Below, piece by piece: positions 25,839 to 33,528 of a stretch of 64,000 nucleotides of DNA (the stretch's first letter is position 1; every line of letters begins with the position of its first letter). Made by a program: the position numbers and the translations under genes. The stretch lies in the NCBI RefSeq assembly GCF_004834005.1, contig NZ_STFF01000007.1, positions 248,001 through 312,000 of the forward strand, read 5' to 3'. Under the pieces are notes generated by a model. The model was given only the letters and a program-made list of their open reading frames with translations. It was not told where the DNA came from and searched no databases. The stretch comes from Niastella caeni. GTDB lineage: Bacteria > Bacteroidota > Bacteroidia > Chitinophagales > Chitinophagaceae.

Positions 25839-26888
25839 ATGAAACGTTATCCTATTTTAACTATTGCTGTTGCAGCCTGCCTGTTAATTACGACATTGGC
25901 TTGTGCAAAAAAAATCAATGGGGCGCTGCGGTATGCTGCTTTAGCTGCTGAGCCAACACCGGCTGTGAAAGCGTTGGCCGGCGCTCCTTCAGATGTGGCA
26001 AGGGGAAAACTTCGCGCTTTGATCAATAATGTAAAAGGGGCTACCATGCGTAGGTATGCTGCGCGCGATAATGCAGGTCATACCCTTGACTGTATCAAGA
26101 TCATCGCTAACCCATATGTGAGCGGCCAGTTTATCGGTGTATCGCATGCGGTTTTCAACGGGGTACTGAAAGTTAATTTAGCTGTGTCTACCGATCTGGT
26201 AAATTGGACCTGGGTACGGGAACTGGCTGGCTCCAATAATGGACAAGCCTCACAACCAACCATAGCCGTAGCATCGGATGGCGGATTTGTGGTGGCCTGG
26301 GAGCAGGAGCCCAATAACCATATCAAGGTAGTGTATTTCAGTAACTGGACTAATCTTCAGGCTGGTGTTGTTGCCAAAAGCTATGACTGCCCACGCACCC
26401 TTTCAACTTGCGCAGAAGGCACGCCCAATCTATATTCCGCTAGTTCAACCCGTTGTGATATCGGCCACCATTTTTATTCAAACTGCACCGTCGACCGCGA
26501 GGCCCGGGGTACACTAACGAATTTCAGTTCCTGGACCACCAGCGCCCAGTCTAATGTTGATAATGCGATGCTCTATTGGGGCGTCAAAGGCAATATTGGC
26601 GATCGTGATGGCTATACGAATTACCTGGGATATAATTTTGGTCTGATTGAAGGGCAATATACTGCCAACGACTGGAGCTCCTGGCGCGTTTTTCTGTATG
26701 ACTATCAAACCGGAAATGCCGATACAACTACCATAAAGACTGATGGTGGAAGCACTGCCTTTGCGAACCCTACGATCACCAAAACACAATTGAACGGTCA
26801 AAATATAATGCTGGTCACCTTATTTATTCCCAGTGAAGGGGCAGCAGCCGGGGAAGCCGGGGAGCTTATTTATTATAGCAAGTATTAA
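25839..26888 (+). CDS. Lipoprotein with beta-propeller-like (GH43/sialidase-like) repeats, function unknown
   Basis: The 349-residue protein has a lipoprotein-type signal (MKRYPILTIAVAACLLITTLAC). The body contains segments like those in glycosidase-type propellers: YVSGQFIGVSHAVF, VNLAVSTDLVNWTWVREL, ASQPTIAVASDGGFVVAWEQ, HIKVVYFSNWTNL. The wording of Asp-Leu-x-x-Trp and Ser-Asp-Gly-Gly motifs recalls GH43/GH32 and sialidase Asp-box folds, but I cannot place the catalytic acids, so no activity is claimed. It is monocistronic, divergent from the TPR gene, and exposed on the cell surface or in the periplasm. Confidence 0.55.
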   Translation: MKRYPILTIAVAACLLITTLACAKKINGALRYAALAAEPTPAVKALAGAPSDVARGKLRALINNVKGATMRRYAARDNAGHTLDCIKIIANPYVSGQFIGVSHAVFNGVLKVNLAVSTDLVNWTWVRELAGSNNGQASQPTIAVASDGGFVVAWEQEPNNHIKVVYFSNWTNLQAGVVAKSYDCPRTLSTCAEGTPNLYSASSTRCDIGHHFYSNCTVDREARGTLTNFSSWTTSAQSNVDNAMLYWGVKGNIGDRDGYTNYLGYNFGLIEGQYTANDWSSWRVFLYDYQTGNADTTTIKTDGGSTAFANPTITKTQLNGQNIMLVTLFIPSEGAAAGEAGELIYYSKY

Positions 26889-27080
26889 TATCGGCGGGTT
26901 AAATCAAAATTAGTTTGAAGCCGGTCTTAACTATTGAAGGAACAAAAACGGCATTTTGCAGCCCGGATGTGATAATATGCAGAAGTCATTTTTTGAATTG
27001 AGCTGGAGTAAGGAATTTTAATGCACCAGAATTAACATCATTAATTTCAATTGCAATAAATATTTCATACGTCATATTCA

Positions 27081-28196
27081 ATGAAACAAAATCTAACTAT
27101 CATTTTATCGCTATTCACCCAACTTGTTTTCGGTCAAAGTAAACAGGCAAACGACATTATCAGGGATAAGTCGTTTAGCGCAGCTATTAAAGAGGCTGAG
27201 AAATACATTGACTCTTTACGCGAAAAACAGGACCTGCCTGGAATTTCAGTTTGTGTAGGCAACAAAGAGAAGATCTTGTGGGCGGAGGCTTTTGGATATG
27301 CAGATGTAGAGAATAAGACCAAATTGTCTATTAATTCTAAATTCAGAATTGGGTCTGTCTCCAAATTACTCACGTCTTTGGCTGTAGGCAGGCTATACCA
27401 GGAGGGAAAGCTGGAATTGGATGCGCCGGTTCAAAGATATGTGCCTGATTTCCCTGTTAAGCAATATACTGTTACCAGCCGACAACTGGCAGCACATTTG
27501 TCTGGCATTCGCCATTACAGAAAAGGGGATCCCCTGGACATGCCGAAGAATTATAAAAATGTAACGGAGGGCCTGTCCATTTTTAAAAATGATACGCTGC
27601 TATTTAAACCAGGAACCAAAAGTGAATACTCAACATATGGTTATTCTTTGTTAAGCGCTGTTATTGAAGGAGCTGCCCATATGTCCTTTTTATCGTATAT
27701 GCAGGATAGTATTTTTATTCCGTTCGGCATGACCCATACAGCAGCTGATATTAATGACAGCATTATTGCCTACCGGGTAAGATTTTATGATCACGACGGA
27801 AAAAAACTGGTGAATTCGGCGCTGGTAAACAATAGCTATAAATGGGCCGGAGGAGGATTTTTATCAACGCCGTATGATCTTGTACATATGATAAGAGGGT
27901 TACTTAATCACAAGGTATTGAATGAAAAGACCCTTGAGCTGCTATTTACTCCGCAAAGCCTGGAAAATGGAACCAGCACAAATGTTGGCATAGCCTGGCG
28001 TATCAATAAAACAAAAAGCGGCGTCACCTATATTCATCATGGCGGTGCCATACAGGGCGGCAGGACCTTTGTGCTGTTTTATCCCGAAAGCGGCTATATT
28101 TTCGCAGTAACGGCTAACGTCGGTGGAGCCCTGCTCAATGTTGATGAAGCGATGGCCGTCCTTCGCCTTTTCATAAATTCGAATACCGAACGATGA
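27081..28196 (+). CDS. Exported serine hydrolase (class C beta-lactamase/PBP4-like)
   Basis: The 371-residue protein has a signal peptide (MKQNLTIILSLFTQLVFGQ) and the serine-hydrolase fold of class C beta-lactamases. The catalytic SxxK is S92-V-S-K95 in FRIGSVSKLLTSLAVG. The second motif, usually YSN, reads Y183-S-T185 (EYSTYGYSLL), a substitution of the Asn. HHGGAIQGG near residue 315 is the KTG-equivalent. It is likely a D,D-peptidase, esterase or aminopeptidase rather than a resistance enzyme. Its stop overlaps the start of the LytS-like kinase gene by 4 bp (28193-28196), so it is translationally coupled to a two-component system. Confidence 0.85.
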   Translation: MKQNLTIILSLFTQLVFGQSKQANDIIRDKSFSAAIKEAEKYIDSLREKQDLPGISVCVGNKEKILWAEAFGYADVENKTKLSINSKFRIGSVSKLLTSLAVGRLYQEGKLELDAPVQRYVPDFPVKQYTVTSRQLAAHLSGIRHYRKGDPLDMPKNYKNVTEGLSIFKNDTLLFKPGTKSEYSTYGYSLLSAVIEGAAHMSFLSYMQDSIFIPFGMTHTAADINDSIIAYRVRFYDHDGKKLVNSALVNNSYKWAGGGFLSTPYDLVHMIRGLLNHKVLNEKTLELLFTPQSLENGTSTNVGIAWRINKTKSGVTYIHHGGAIQGGRTFVLFYPESGYIFAVTANVGGALLNVDEAMAVLRLFINSNTER

Positions 28197-29215
28197 AAAA
28201 ATCAATTGCTCCACTACTTTTTAATATAGGTTATTGGCTCATTTACCTGTTCCTGACCGGGAGAGGTATATTTAAGGATGATGATCCGATAAGCATTTGG
28301 CTTGTGAACATTTTTAATGGAATGTGCAGCTTTTTTACGTTTTATTTTTTGCTGGTGCCCAGTTTCCTGGCCAAAAAAAAGTTCCTTCCTTTTATAGGTT
28401 GGGGAACAGGGATAATTATTGTTGCAGCGCTTATTCCCACCTTGTTCATCTTATTCCTTAGCCGGGATGCACGTAGTATGATCACAGCCAGTATTCAATG
28501 GGAACTGGCGCAAAATATCTTCCTTGTTTTTAGCATCCTTGCACTCCTTAACGGTATAATAGCCACTATTTTCAAAGGCTTTTTTACCTGGTATAATGAT
28601 CTGCACACAAAAACGGAATTGGAAAAAAAGAATCTACAGATGGAACTGTCCCTGTTGAAAGCCCATCTTAACCCGCATTTTTTATTCAATACCCTCAACA
28701 ATATTGATATCCTGATCGAAACAGATCCCAAAGCCGCTTCTTCTTATTTACAAAAGCTGTCAGACATTCTCCGCTTTGTTGTTTACGAAACATCCCTGGA
28801 AAAGATCCCGCTTACGAAAGAACTCGCTTACATAAGAAAGTATGTTGAACTGCAACAGATAAGAACATCCAATAAACAATATGTACATTTGAAGATCTCA
28901 GGTGACCCTGGCCAATTGATGATCGGCCCCATGTTATTTATCCCATTCATTGAAAATGCATTTAAACATGCCAGCAACAAAAAAATGAATGGGGCCATTA
29001 CCCTGGGAATATCAATAGATGATAAGCAGCTCTATTTTAACTGCACAAATAGGTATGATAAATCCAAATCGTCTATAGAAGCGCATAGTGGAGTCGGGAT
29101 CGCTTTACTGAGGCAAAGGTTAGACCTGTTATATAAGGACCAGTATGAATTGGAAATAAACCAGCGCGAAAATATTTTTAATGTTACTGCTGTAATAAAA
29201 TTGGATGGACATTAA
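28193..29215 (+). CDS. LytS-family sensor histidine kinase
   Basis: The 340-residue protein has four hydrophobic segments in the first 130 residues (PLLFNIGYWLIYLFLTG; FFTFYFLLVPSF; WGTGIIIVAALIPTLFILFL; NIFLVFSILALLNGIIATIF). A His_kinase domain follows with LKAHLNPHFLFNTLNNIDIL (phospho-accepting His near 161) and a HATPase-like end (MLFIPFIENAFKHAS, GVGIALLRQRLDLLY). Signals sensed by such 4-TM kinases are rarely known. It overlaps the serine-hydrolase gene by 4 bp and the LytTR regulator gene by 11 bp, forming one operon. Confidence 0.9.
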   Translation: MKKSIAPLLFNIGYWLIYLFLTGRGIFKDDDPISIWLVNIFNGMCSFFTFYFLLVPSFLAKKKFLPFIGWGTGIIIVAALIPTLFILFLSRDARSMITASIQWELAQNIFLVFSILALLNGIIATIFKGFFTWYNDLHTKTELEKKNLQMELSLLKAHLNPHFLFNTLNNIDILIETDPKAASSYLQKLSDILRFVVYETSLEKIPLTKELAYIRKYVELQQIRTSNKQYVHLKISGDPGQLMIGPMLFIPFIENAFKHASNKKMNGAITLGISIDDKQLYFNCTNRYDKSKSSIEAHSGVGIALLRQRLDLLYKDQYELEINQRENIFNVTAVIKLDGH

Positions 29216-29891
29216 CTACATCATCATTGAAGACGAGCCATTGGCTATGTTGCGTATTAAACAGTATGCGCAAAATTTACCTTTCCTCAAGATCCTCGGG
29301 GCTTTTGATAATGCGCTGGAAGCGATCGTCTTTATGCAAACCGGAAAAGTTGACCTTATTTTTCTCGATATTCAAATGGATGGTCTTTCAGGTATTCAGT
29401 TCCTTGAATCTATAAAACAAAGACCTGAAGTTATTATTACAACTGCTTTTGATGAGTATGCAGTAAAGGGATTTGAGTTGGAAGTAGCTGATTATTTGGT
29501 AAAACCTTTCCCTTTTGAACGATTTCTTCAGGCGGTAATGCGGGTGCAAAATAAATTAAAGGTTGACCAGCCCGGTATACAGCAGCCATACATCTTTGTT
29601 AGATCAAGCTACCAGCATATAAAGATCTTTTGGGAAGATATCCTGTTTATAGAGGGCGTTCGAGATTACCGGAAAATTAATTGCAGGGATGATAAAAAAA
29701 TTATGACTTCCGAAACATTCACTACGTTGGAATCGAAACTTCCGGGCAACCAGTTTTGCCGGGTACATAAATCTTTTTTGATCTCAGTTAATAAGATAGA
29801 ATCAGTAGAGAAGGACAGAATTAAAATTCAAAATAAGATAATTCCTATCTCGGAAATGTATAGGGCTGATTTTTATAAGCTCATTAAATAG
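29205..29891 (+). CDS. LytTR-family response regulator
   Basis: The 228-residue protein has a receiver domain (about 1-115) with acidic residues in IIIEDEP, the phospho-acceptor D55 in DLIFLDIQMDG, a Thr in VIITTAFDEYA and Lys in DYLVKPFPFERF. A LytTR DNA-binding domain follows (about 130-228, with IFVRSSYQHIKIFWEDILFI and FCRVHKSFLISVNKIES). It is the partner of the overlapping LytS-like kinase. LytTR proteins bind two imperfect direct repeats, and I did not identify such sites with confidence. Confidence 0.92.
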   Translation: MDINYIIIEDEPLAMLRIKQYAQNLPFLKILGAFDNALEAIVFMQTGKVDLIFLDIQMDGLSGIQFLESIKQRPEVIITTAFDEYAVKGFELEVADYLVKPFPFERFLQAVMRVQNKLKVDQPGIQQPYIFVRSSYQHIKIFWEDILFIEGVRDYRKINCRDDKKIMTSETFTTLESKLPGNQFCRVHKSFLISVNKIESVEKDRIKIQNKIIPISEMYRADFYKLIK

Positions 29892-29902
29892 TTATCCGGT
29901 GC

Positions 29903-29950
29903 TTAGAAGTATCGCATTCATCTACTAAATATAACAACAATTTTAGTTTG
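29903..29950 (-). repeat. 48-bp promoter/start-codon element, copy 2 (orphan)
   Basis: This is a gap-free match (43/48 by eye) to 16840-16887, including the inverted repeat ACTAAA/TTTAGT, the -7-like TATATTTA on the minus strand and an ATG with the next few codons. Here the reading frame opened by that ATG stops after nine codons. It lies between two plus-strand genes, so it looks like a severed copy of a promoter and gene start, or a shared operator. Confidence 0.55.
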
Positions 29951-30019
29951 CTGGGAACGATTTGATTAAATTAGCAATAGCATTGCACGGATAAATTTTT
30001 TTAAAGCTAATATAACGAT

Positions 30020-31189
30020 ATGCCTAAGCCAAACTTTAACCGTCGTAAGTTTTTAAGAAACGCAGCCACATTAACAGGAATGAGTTTGTTTGCCGGCCTT
30101 CCTGAAAATATAATTGCCGCAGGCAAATATCATTCGGTACCCGACCAAACTGCAGCGGAACAGTGGGGTGACCCGCGAATAAAATTTTCGGTCATTGGTA
30201 TCAATCATGCTCACATTTATGGGCAGGTGAATGCGGTTATCAGGGGTGGGGGGGAATTGGTATCGCTTTATGCAAAAGAACCCGAATTGATCGCCGCATT
30301 CAAAAAGCGATATCCACAGGTAAAACTGGCTAACAGCGAAAATGAAATTCTGGAAGATAAGTCCATTCAACTTATTCTGAGTGCCGCTATTCCTGTTGAA
30401 CGTGCAGGCATTGGCATTCGTGCCATGCAGCATGGAAAAGATTATATGAGTGATAAACCTGGCATTATATCATTGGATCAATTGGCAGAGGTGCGCCGGG
30501 TCCAAAAGCAAACAAACCGCATCTATTCCATCATGTACAGCGAACGGCTCGAGAACAAAGCTACCGTTAAGGCTGGTGAGCTGGTGAAACAAGGCGCCAT
30601 TGGCAATGTTATACAAACCGTTATTCTTGCTCCACACCGCATGAATGCCAATGATCGCCCGCAATGGTTTTTTGATAAAAAATATTTTGGCGGCATTATT
30701 ACCGACATCGGCTCGCATCAGTTCGACCAGTTTCTTTTCTTCACCAATTCTGATAAGGCAGAGATCATCTTATCCCAGATTGGAAATGTGGCGCATCCTC
30801 AATATCCCGCATTCGAAGACTTTGGCGATATCACGCTGAGGGGCAATGGCGGTACCGGGTATATCCGGGTAGACTGGTTTACGCCAGACGGATTAAAAAC
30901 ATGGGGCGATGGAAGACTTACTATTCTTGGCACTAAAGGTTACATTGAAGTTCGTAAAAACATAGATATAGCGGGAAGGCCTGGCGGCAGCCACCTTTTT
31001 ATAGTGAACGAAAAAGACACGCAGTATATCGATTGCAGTAATGTAGAACTGCCCTACGGTAAACAATTAGTTGATGATGTCATTAATAGAACGGAAACTG
31101 CCATGACCCAACATCATTGCTTCCTGACAACAGAGCTTGCGCTAAAAGCGCAGCAGCATGCGCAGCAACTCAATTTTAATAAAGCGTAA
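30020..31189 (+). CDS. Tat-exported Gfo/Idh/MocA-family oxidoreductase
   Basis: The 389-residue protein begins with a twin-arginine signal (NRRKFLRNAATLTGMSLFAG). The Rossmann N-terminal half carries KFSVIGINHAHIYGQVNAV and SLYAKEPELIAAF, and the C-terminal half has ITDIGSHQFDQFLFFTNS and RGNGGTGYIRVDWFTPDG. A periplasmic NAD(P)-dependent sugar or cyclitol oxidoreductase is expected; the cofactor would be bound before Tat export. It starts 128 bp after the LytTR gene and is followed 23 bp later by a second family member. Such pairs are common in Bacteroidota. Confidence 0.85.
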   Translation: MPKPNFNRRKFLRNAATLTGMSLFAGLPENIIAAGKYHSVPDQTAAEQWGDPRIKFSVIGINHAHIYGQVNAVIRGGGELVSLYAKEPELIAAFKKRYPQVKLANSENEILEDKSIQLILSAAIPVERAGIGIRAMQHGKDYMSDKPGIISLDQLAEVRRVQKQTNRIYSIMYSERLENKATVKAGELVKQGAIGNVIQTVILAPHRMNANDRPQWFFDKKYFGGIITDIGSHQFDQFLFFTNSDKAEIILSQIGNVAHPQYPAFEDFGDITLRGNGGTGYIRVDWFTPDGLKTWGDGRLTILGTKGYIEVRKNIDIAGRPGGSHLFIVNEKDTQYIDCSNVELPYGKQLVDDVINRTETAMTQHHCFLTTELALKAQQHAQQLNFNKA

Positions 31190-31212
31190 GCCAGTTACAT
31201 AAAAAAATTAAA

Positions 31213-32667
31213 ATGGAAAAGCAACAAAAACCTTCATCCAGCCGCCGGAAATTTTTAACCGATACCGGCAAAGCTTCATTGGGCACTGTCCTTGCTTTGA
31301 ACATTCCAACGATTGTTCCGGCATCCGTGTTTGGAAAGAACGCGCCCAGCAACCGCATTAATGTTGCATCTATTGGTTGCGGAAGAATTTCAATAACGCA
31401 CGACATGGCTGAAATTGCACGCTATGCCGGCGCCAGGATCATTGCTGTTTGCGATGTTGATAAAAAAAGAGCTGATTATGGTCCGCAGGCAGTTAAAAAT
31501 AATTACACCAAAGCAATAAAAGAAAATGGGGGACTGGCCGGCGATTGGGACATTAAAGTTTATTACGATTACAAAGAACTTTTATTAAATAAAGATATCG
31601 ATGCCGTTCACATCAGTTTGCCCGATCACCAGCATGCCATTGTGGGTGTGCACGCAGTACGGGCAGGCAAAGATGTTTACCTGCAAAAGCCTGCGTCACT
31701 AACTATTGAAGAGGGGAGAATACTTTCGAATGAAGTGAAAAAGAACGGACGCATTTTGCAAATGGGAAGCCAGCAAAGATCAATTGCTCCCTGGCCCCAA
31801 TTTAAAAAAGCATGTGAGCTCGTTCGCAATGGAAGAATTGGCCAGTTGAAAATAATTGAAGTGGGCTTGCCTGGTGATCCCGGTGGTGGTAATCCAACGC
31901 AAATGCCTGTTCCTGCCAACCTGAATTATGATGCCTGGTTGGGCACTACGCCAGAAATTTATTATACCGAAGACCGTGTGCATTCACAGGATGCAACGCC
32001 AAAAGGAATTGTAAGCCGCCCAGGATGGTTGCGCTGTGAGCAGTTTGGCGCCGGCATGATCACCGGCTGGGGAACACATCATATGGATACTGCGCATTGG
32101 GCTATGGGTATGGATCATAGCGGACCAATTGAAGTATGGGGAACTGCAAAGTTTCCAACCGATGAACCAAATTATAAAGGACTTTGGGATGTACATGGCA
32201 TCTTCAGGACCGAAGCTATGTATGCTAATGGTGTTCATATGATTGTTTCCAATGAATTGCCCAATGGGGTAAAATTTATCGGCACTGATGGATGGATCTG
32301 GGTAACCCGCGGCAAATACAGTGTTACTGATAGCGACCCTGTTGCCAACAGTAATGGCATCAAGCCGCTTGATGCAAGCAATTCAACATTGTTACAGTCA
32401 GTTATTGGGCCGAATGAAATTCATTTGTATGAAAGCACTGAGCAACACGCTAACTGGCTCGATTGTATTAAAACCAGGAAAGAGCCGGTTGCGCCAGTTG
32501 AAGTAGGCCATCGCTCATGCAGTGCGTGTTTGCTGCACCAGATTGCCATAAAGCTGAAACGTAAAATATATTGGGACCCCGTAAAGGAAGTATTTAAAAA
32601 CAATGACAAAGAAGCAACAGCCCTTTTGTCAAGACCTCGTCGTAAAAAATATGATTTTAATGCATAG
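31213..32667 (+). CDS. Tat-exported Gfo/Idh/MocA-family oxidoreductase (second copy)
   Basis: The 484-residue protein has the Tat signal SRRKFLTDTGKASLGTVLAL. The NAD-binding half has RINVASIGCGRISITHDMAE and IIAVCDVDKKRADYG, then the family signature AVHISLPDHQHAIVGVHAVR and GKDVYLQKPASLTIEEGRIL with the conserved KP. The C-terminal domain has a GWGTHHMDTAHWAMGMDHSG metal/substrate-type motif. The long form with this GTHHMD motif is frequent among exported sugar oxidoreductases. It likely forms an operon with the 389-aa paralogue. An imperfect hairpin spans the stop codon (32660-32687). Confidence 0.88.
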   Translation: MEKQQKPSSSRRKFLTDTGKASLGTVLALNIPTIVPASVFGKNAPSNRINVASIGCGRISITHDMAEIARYAGARIIAVCDVDKKRADYGPQAVKNNYTKAIKENGGLAGDWDIKVYYDYKELLLNKDIDAVHISLPDHQHAIVGVHAVRAGKDVYLQKPASLTIEEGRILSNEVKKNGRILQMGSQQRSIAPWPQFKKACELVRNGRIGQLKIIEVGLPGDPGGGNPTQMPVPANLNYDAWLGTTPEIYYTEDRVHSQDATPKGIVSRPGWLRCEQFGAGMITGWGTHHMDTAHWAMGMDHSGPIEVWGTAKFPTDEPNYKGLWDVHGIFRTEAMYANGVHMIVSNELPNGVKFIGTDGWIWVTRGKYSVTDSDPVANSNGIKPLDASNSTLLQSVIGPNEIHLYESTEQHANWLDCIKTRKEPVAPVEVGHRSCSACLLHQIAIKLKRKIYWDPVKEVFKNNDKEATALLSRPRRKKYDFNA

Positions 32668-32733
32668 AAAAACAAAATTTTCTGCATCGCAATTCTTAAT
32701 AAATAACTATAGAAGCTGACGGATAACCGTGAA

Positions 32734-33492
32734 TCATCGTCTTTTAGTAACAACATCTGCATGGACTGGTTGGCCCAATTCTATTTCATACTTATCCTTT
32801 CCATCTGATTTGTCCTTAATTTTGAATACGTTGATGGCATTTAATTTATAAAATACCGTTACAGGAGCGCCGCTATTGTACACCAGGGAAACATTGTTGG
32901 TAGTACTTCCTTTTCCCCTTGTATTTGCTTTAATCATTTCTTTCACTTTTGCATTCATTTCGGCACCCCATTTATTGCTTTTGTTAAGTATGATGTTTAC
33001 ATTGGAGCTTTGCACGGTTTCTAGAATAATGTATAGACGTGATTGTTCGAGCCCTAATACGGCAATATTACTTTCTATCAATCCTTTCTTTTTGTTGAAT
33101 GCACCGAGGATATCATCATTGATACGTGTTAATTGTCCATTATTCACCTCGAATGATGCATTTACGCGGTTGGAATCGTAGAAGCTTACTGAGGCGGTAG
33201 AGTCGATGTTCTTTATAGCAAGGAAATTAGCCAGCACGTTCAAAGACACATTTTTTGTTTTTGTTCTTTCGGGAATGGCAACCGGGCTTGTTAGGGTCTT
33301 AAGATCCAAAATACCACCCGGGATACTTTTGTACTTGCCATCCGAATCAATGGCGAAAATCACACCTACAACATCCAGGGCATTGGGTGCTTCATTCAGT
33401 GTCCACTCTTTATCAAGTGGCTTTATAATTTTAGTGCTGCAGGAAAAAATAGAAACACTAGCTACAATAAAAAAAAAGTGAATAGTACACAT
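32734..33492 (-). CDS. Lipoprotein of unknown family, last gene of the caspase operon
   Basis: The 252-residue protein starts with a lipoprotein-type signal (MCTIHFFFIVASVSIFSC, Cys18). I recognise no domain. The middle is beta-rich with hydrophilic stretches (NVSLNVLANFLAIKNIDSTA, VSFYDSNRVNASFEVNN), and a helical segment (EMNAKVKEMIKANTRGKG) precedes a final beta region. It starts 36 bp after the end of the caspase-like gene on the same strand and shares its AT-rich composition, so it is most likely the fifth gene of that unit. Confidence 0.6.
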   Translation of the reverse strand: MCTIHFFFIVASVSIFSCSTKIIKPLDKEWTLNEAPNALDVVGVIFAIDSDGKYKSIPGGILDLKTLTSPVAIPERTKTKNVSLNVLANFLAIKNIDSTASVSFYDSNRVNASFEVNNGQLTRINDDILGAFNKKKGLIESNIAVLGLEQSRLYIILETVQSSNVNIILNKSNKWGAEMNAKVKEMIKANTRGKGSTTNNVSLVYNSGAPVTVFYKLNAINVFKIKDKSDGKDKYEIELGQPVHADVVTKRR

Positions 33493-33528
33493 ATGTTATT
33501 ATTTAGATTTTCAGATGTTGGTTTGTGT

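Noticed and set aside
27081..28196. Beta-lactamase resistance gene
   Set aside because: The second catalytic motif is YST rather than YxN and the gene is coupled to a two-component system; a cell-wall or peptide hydrolase is more likely.
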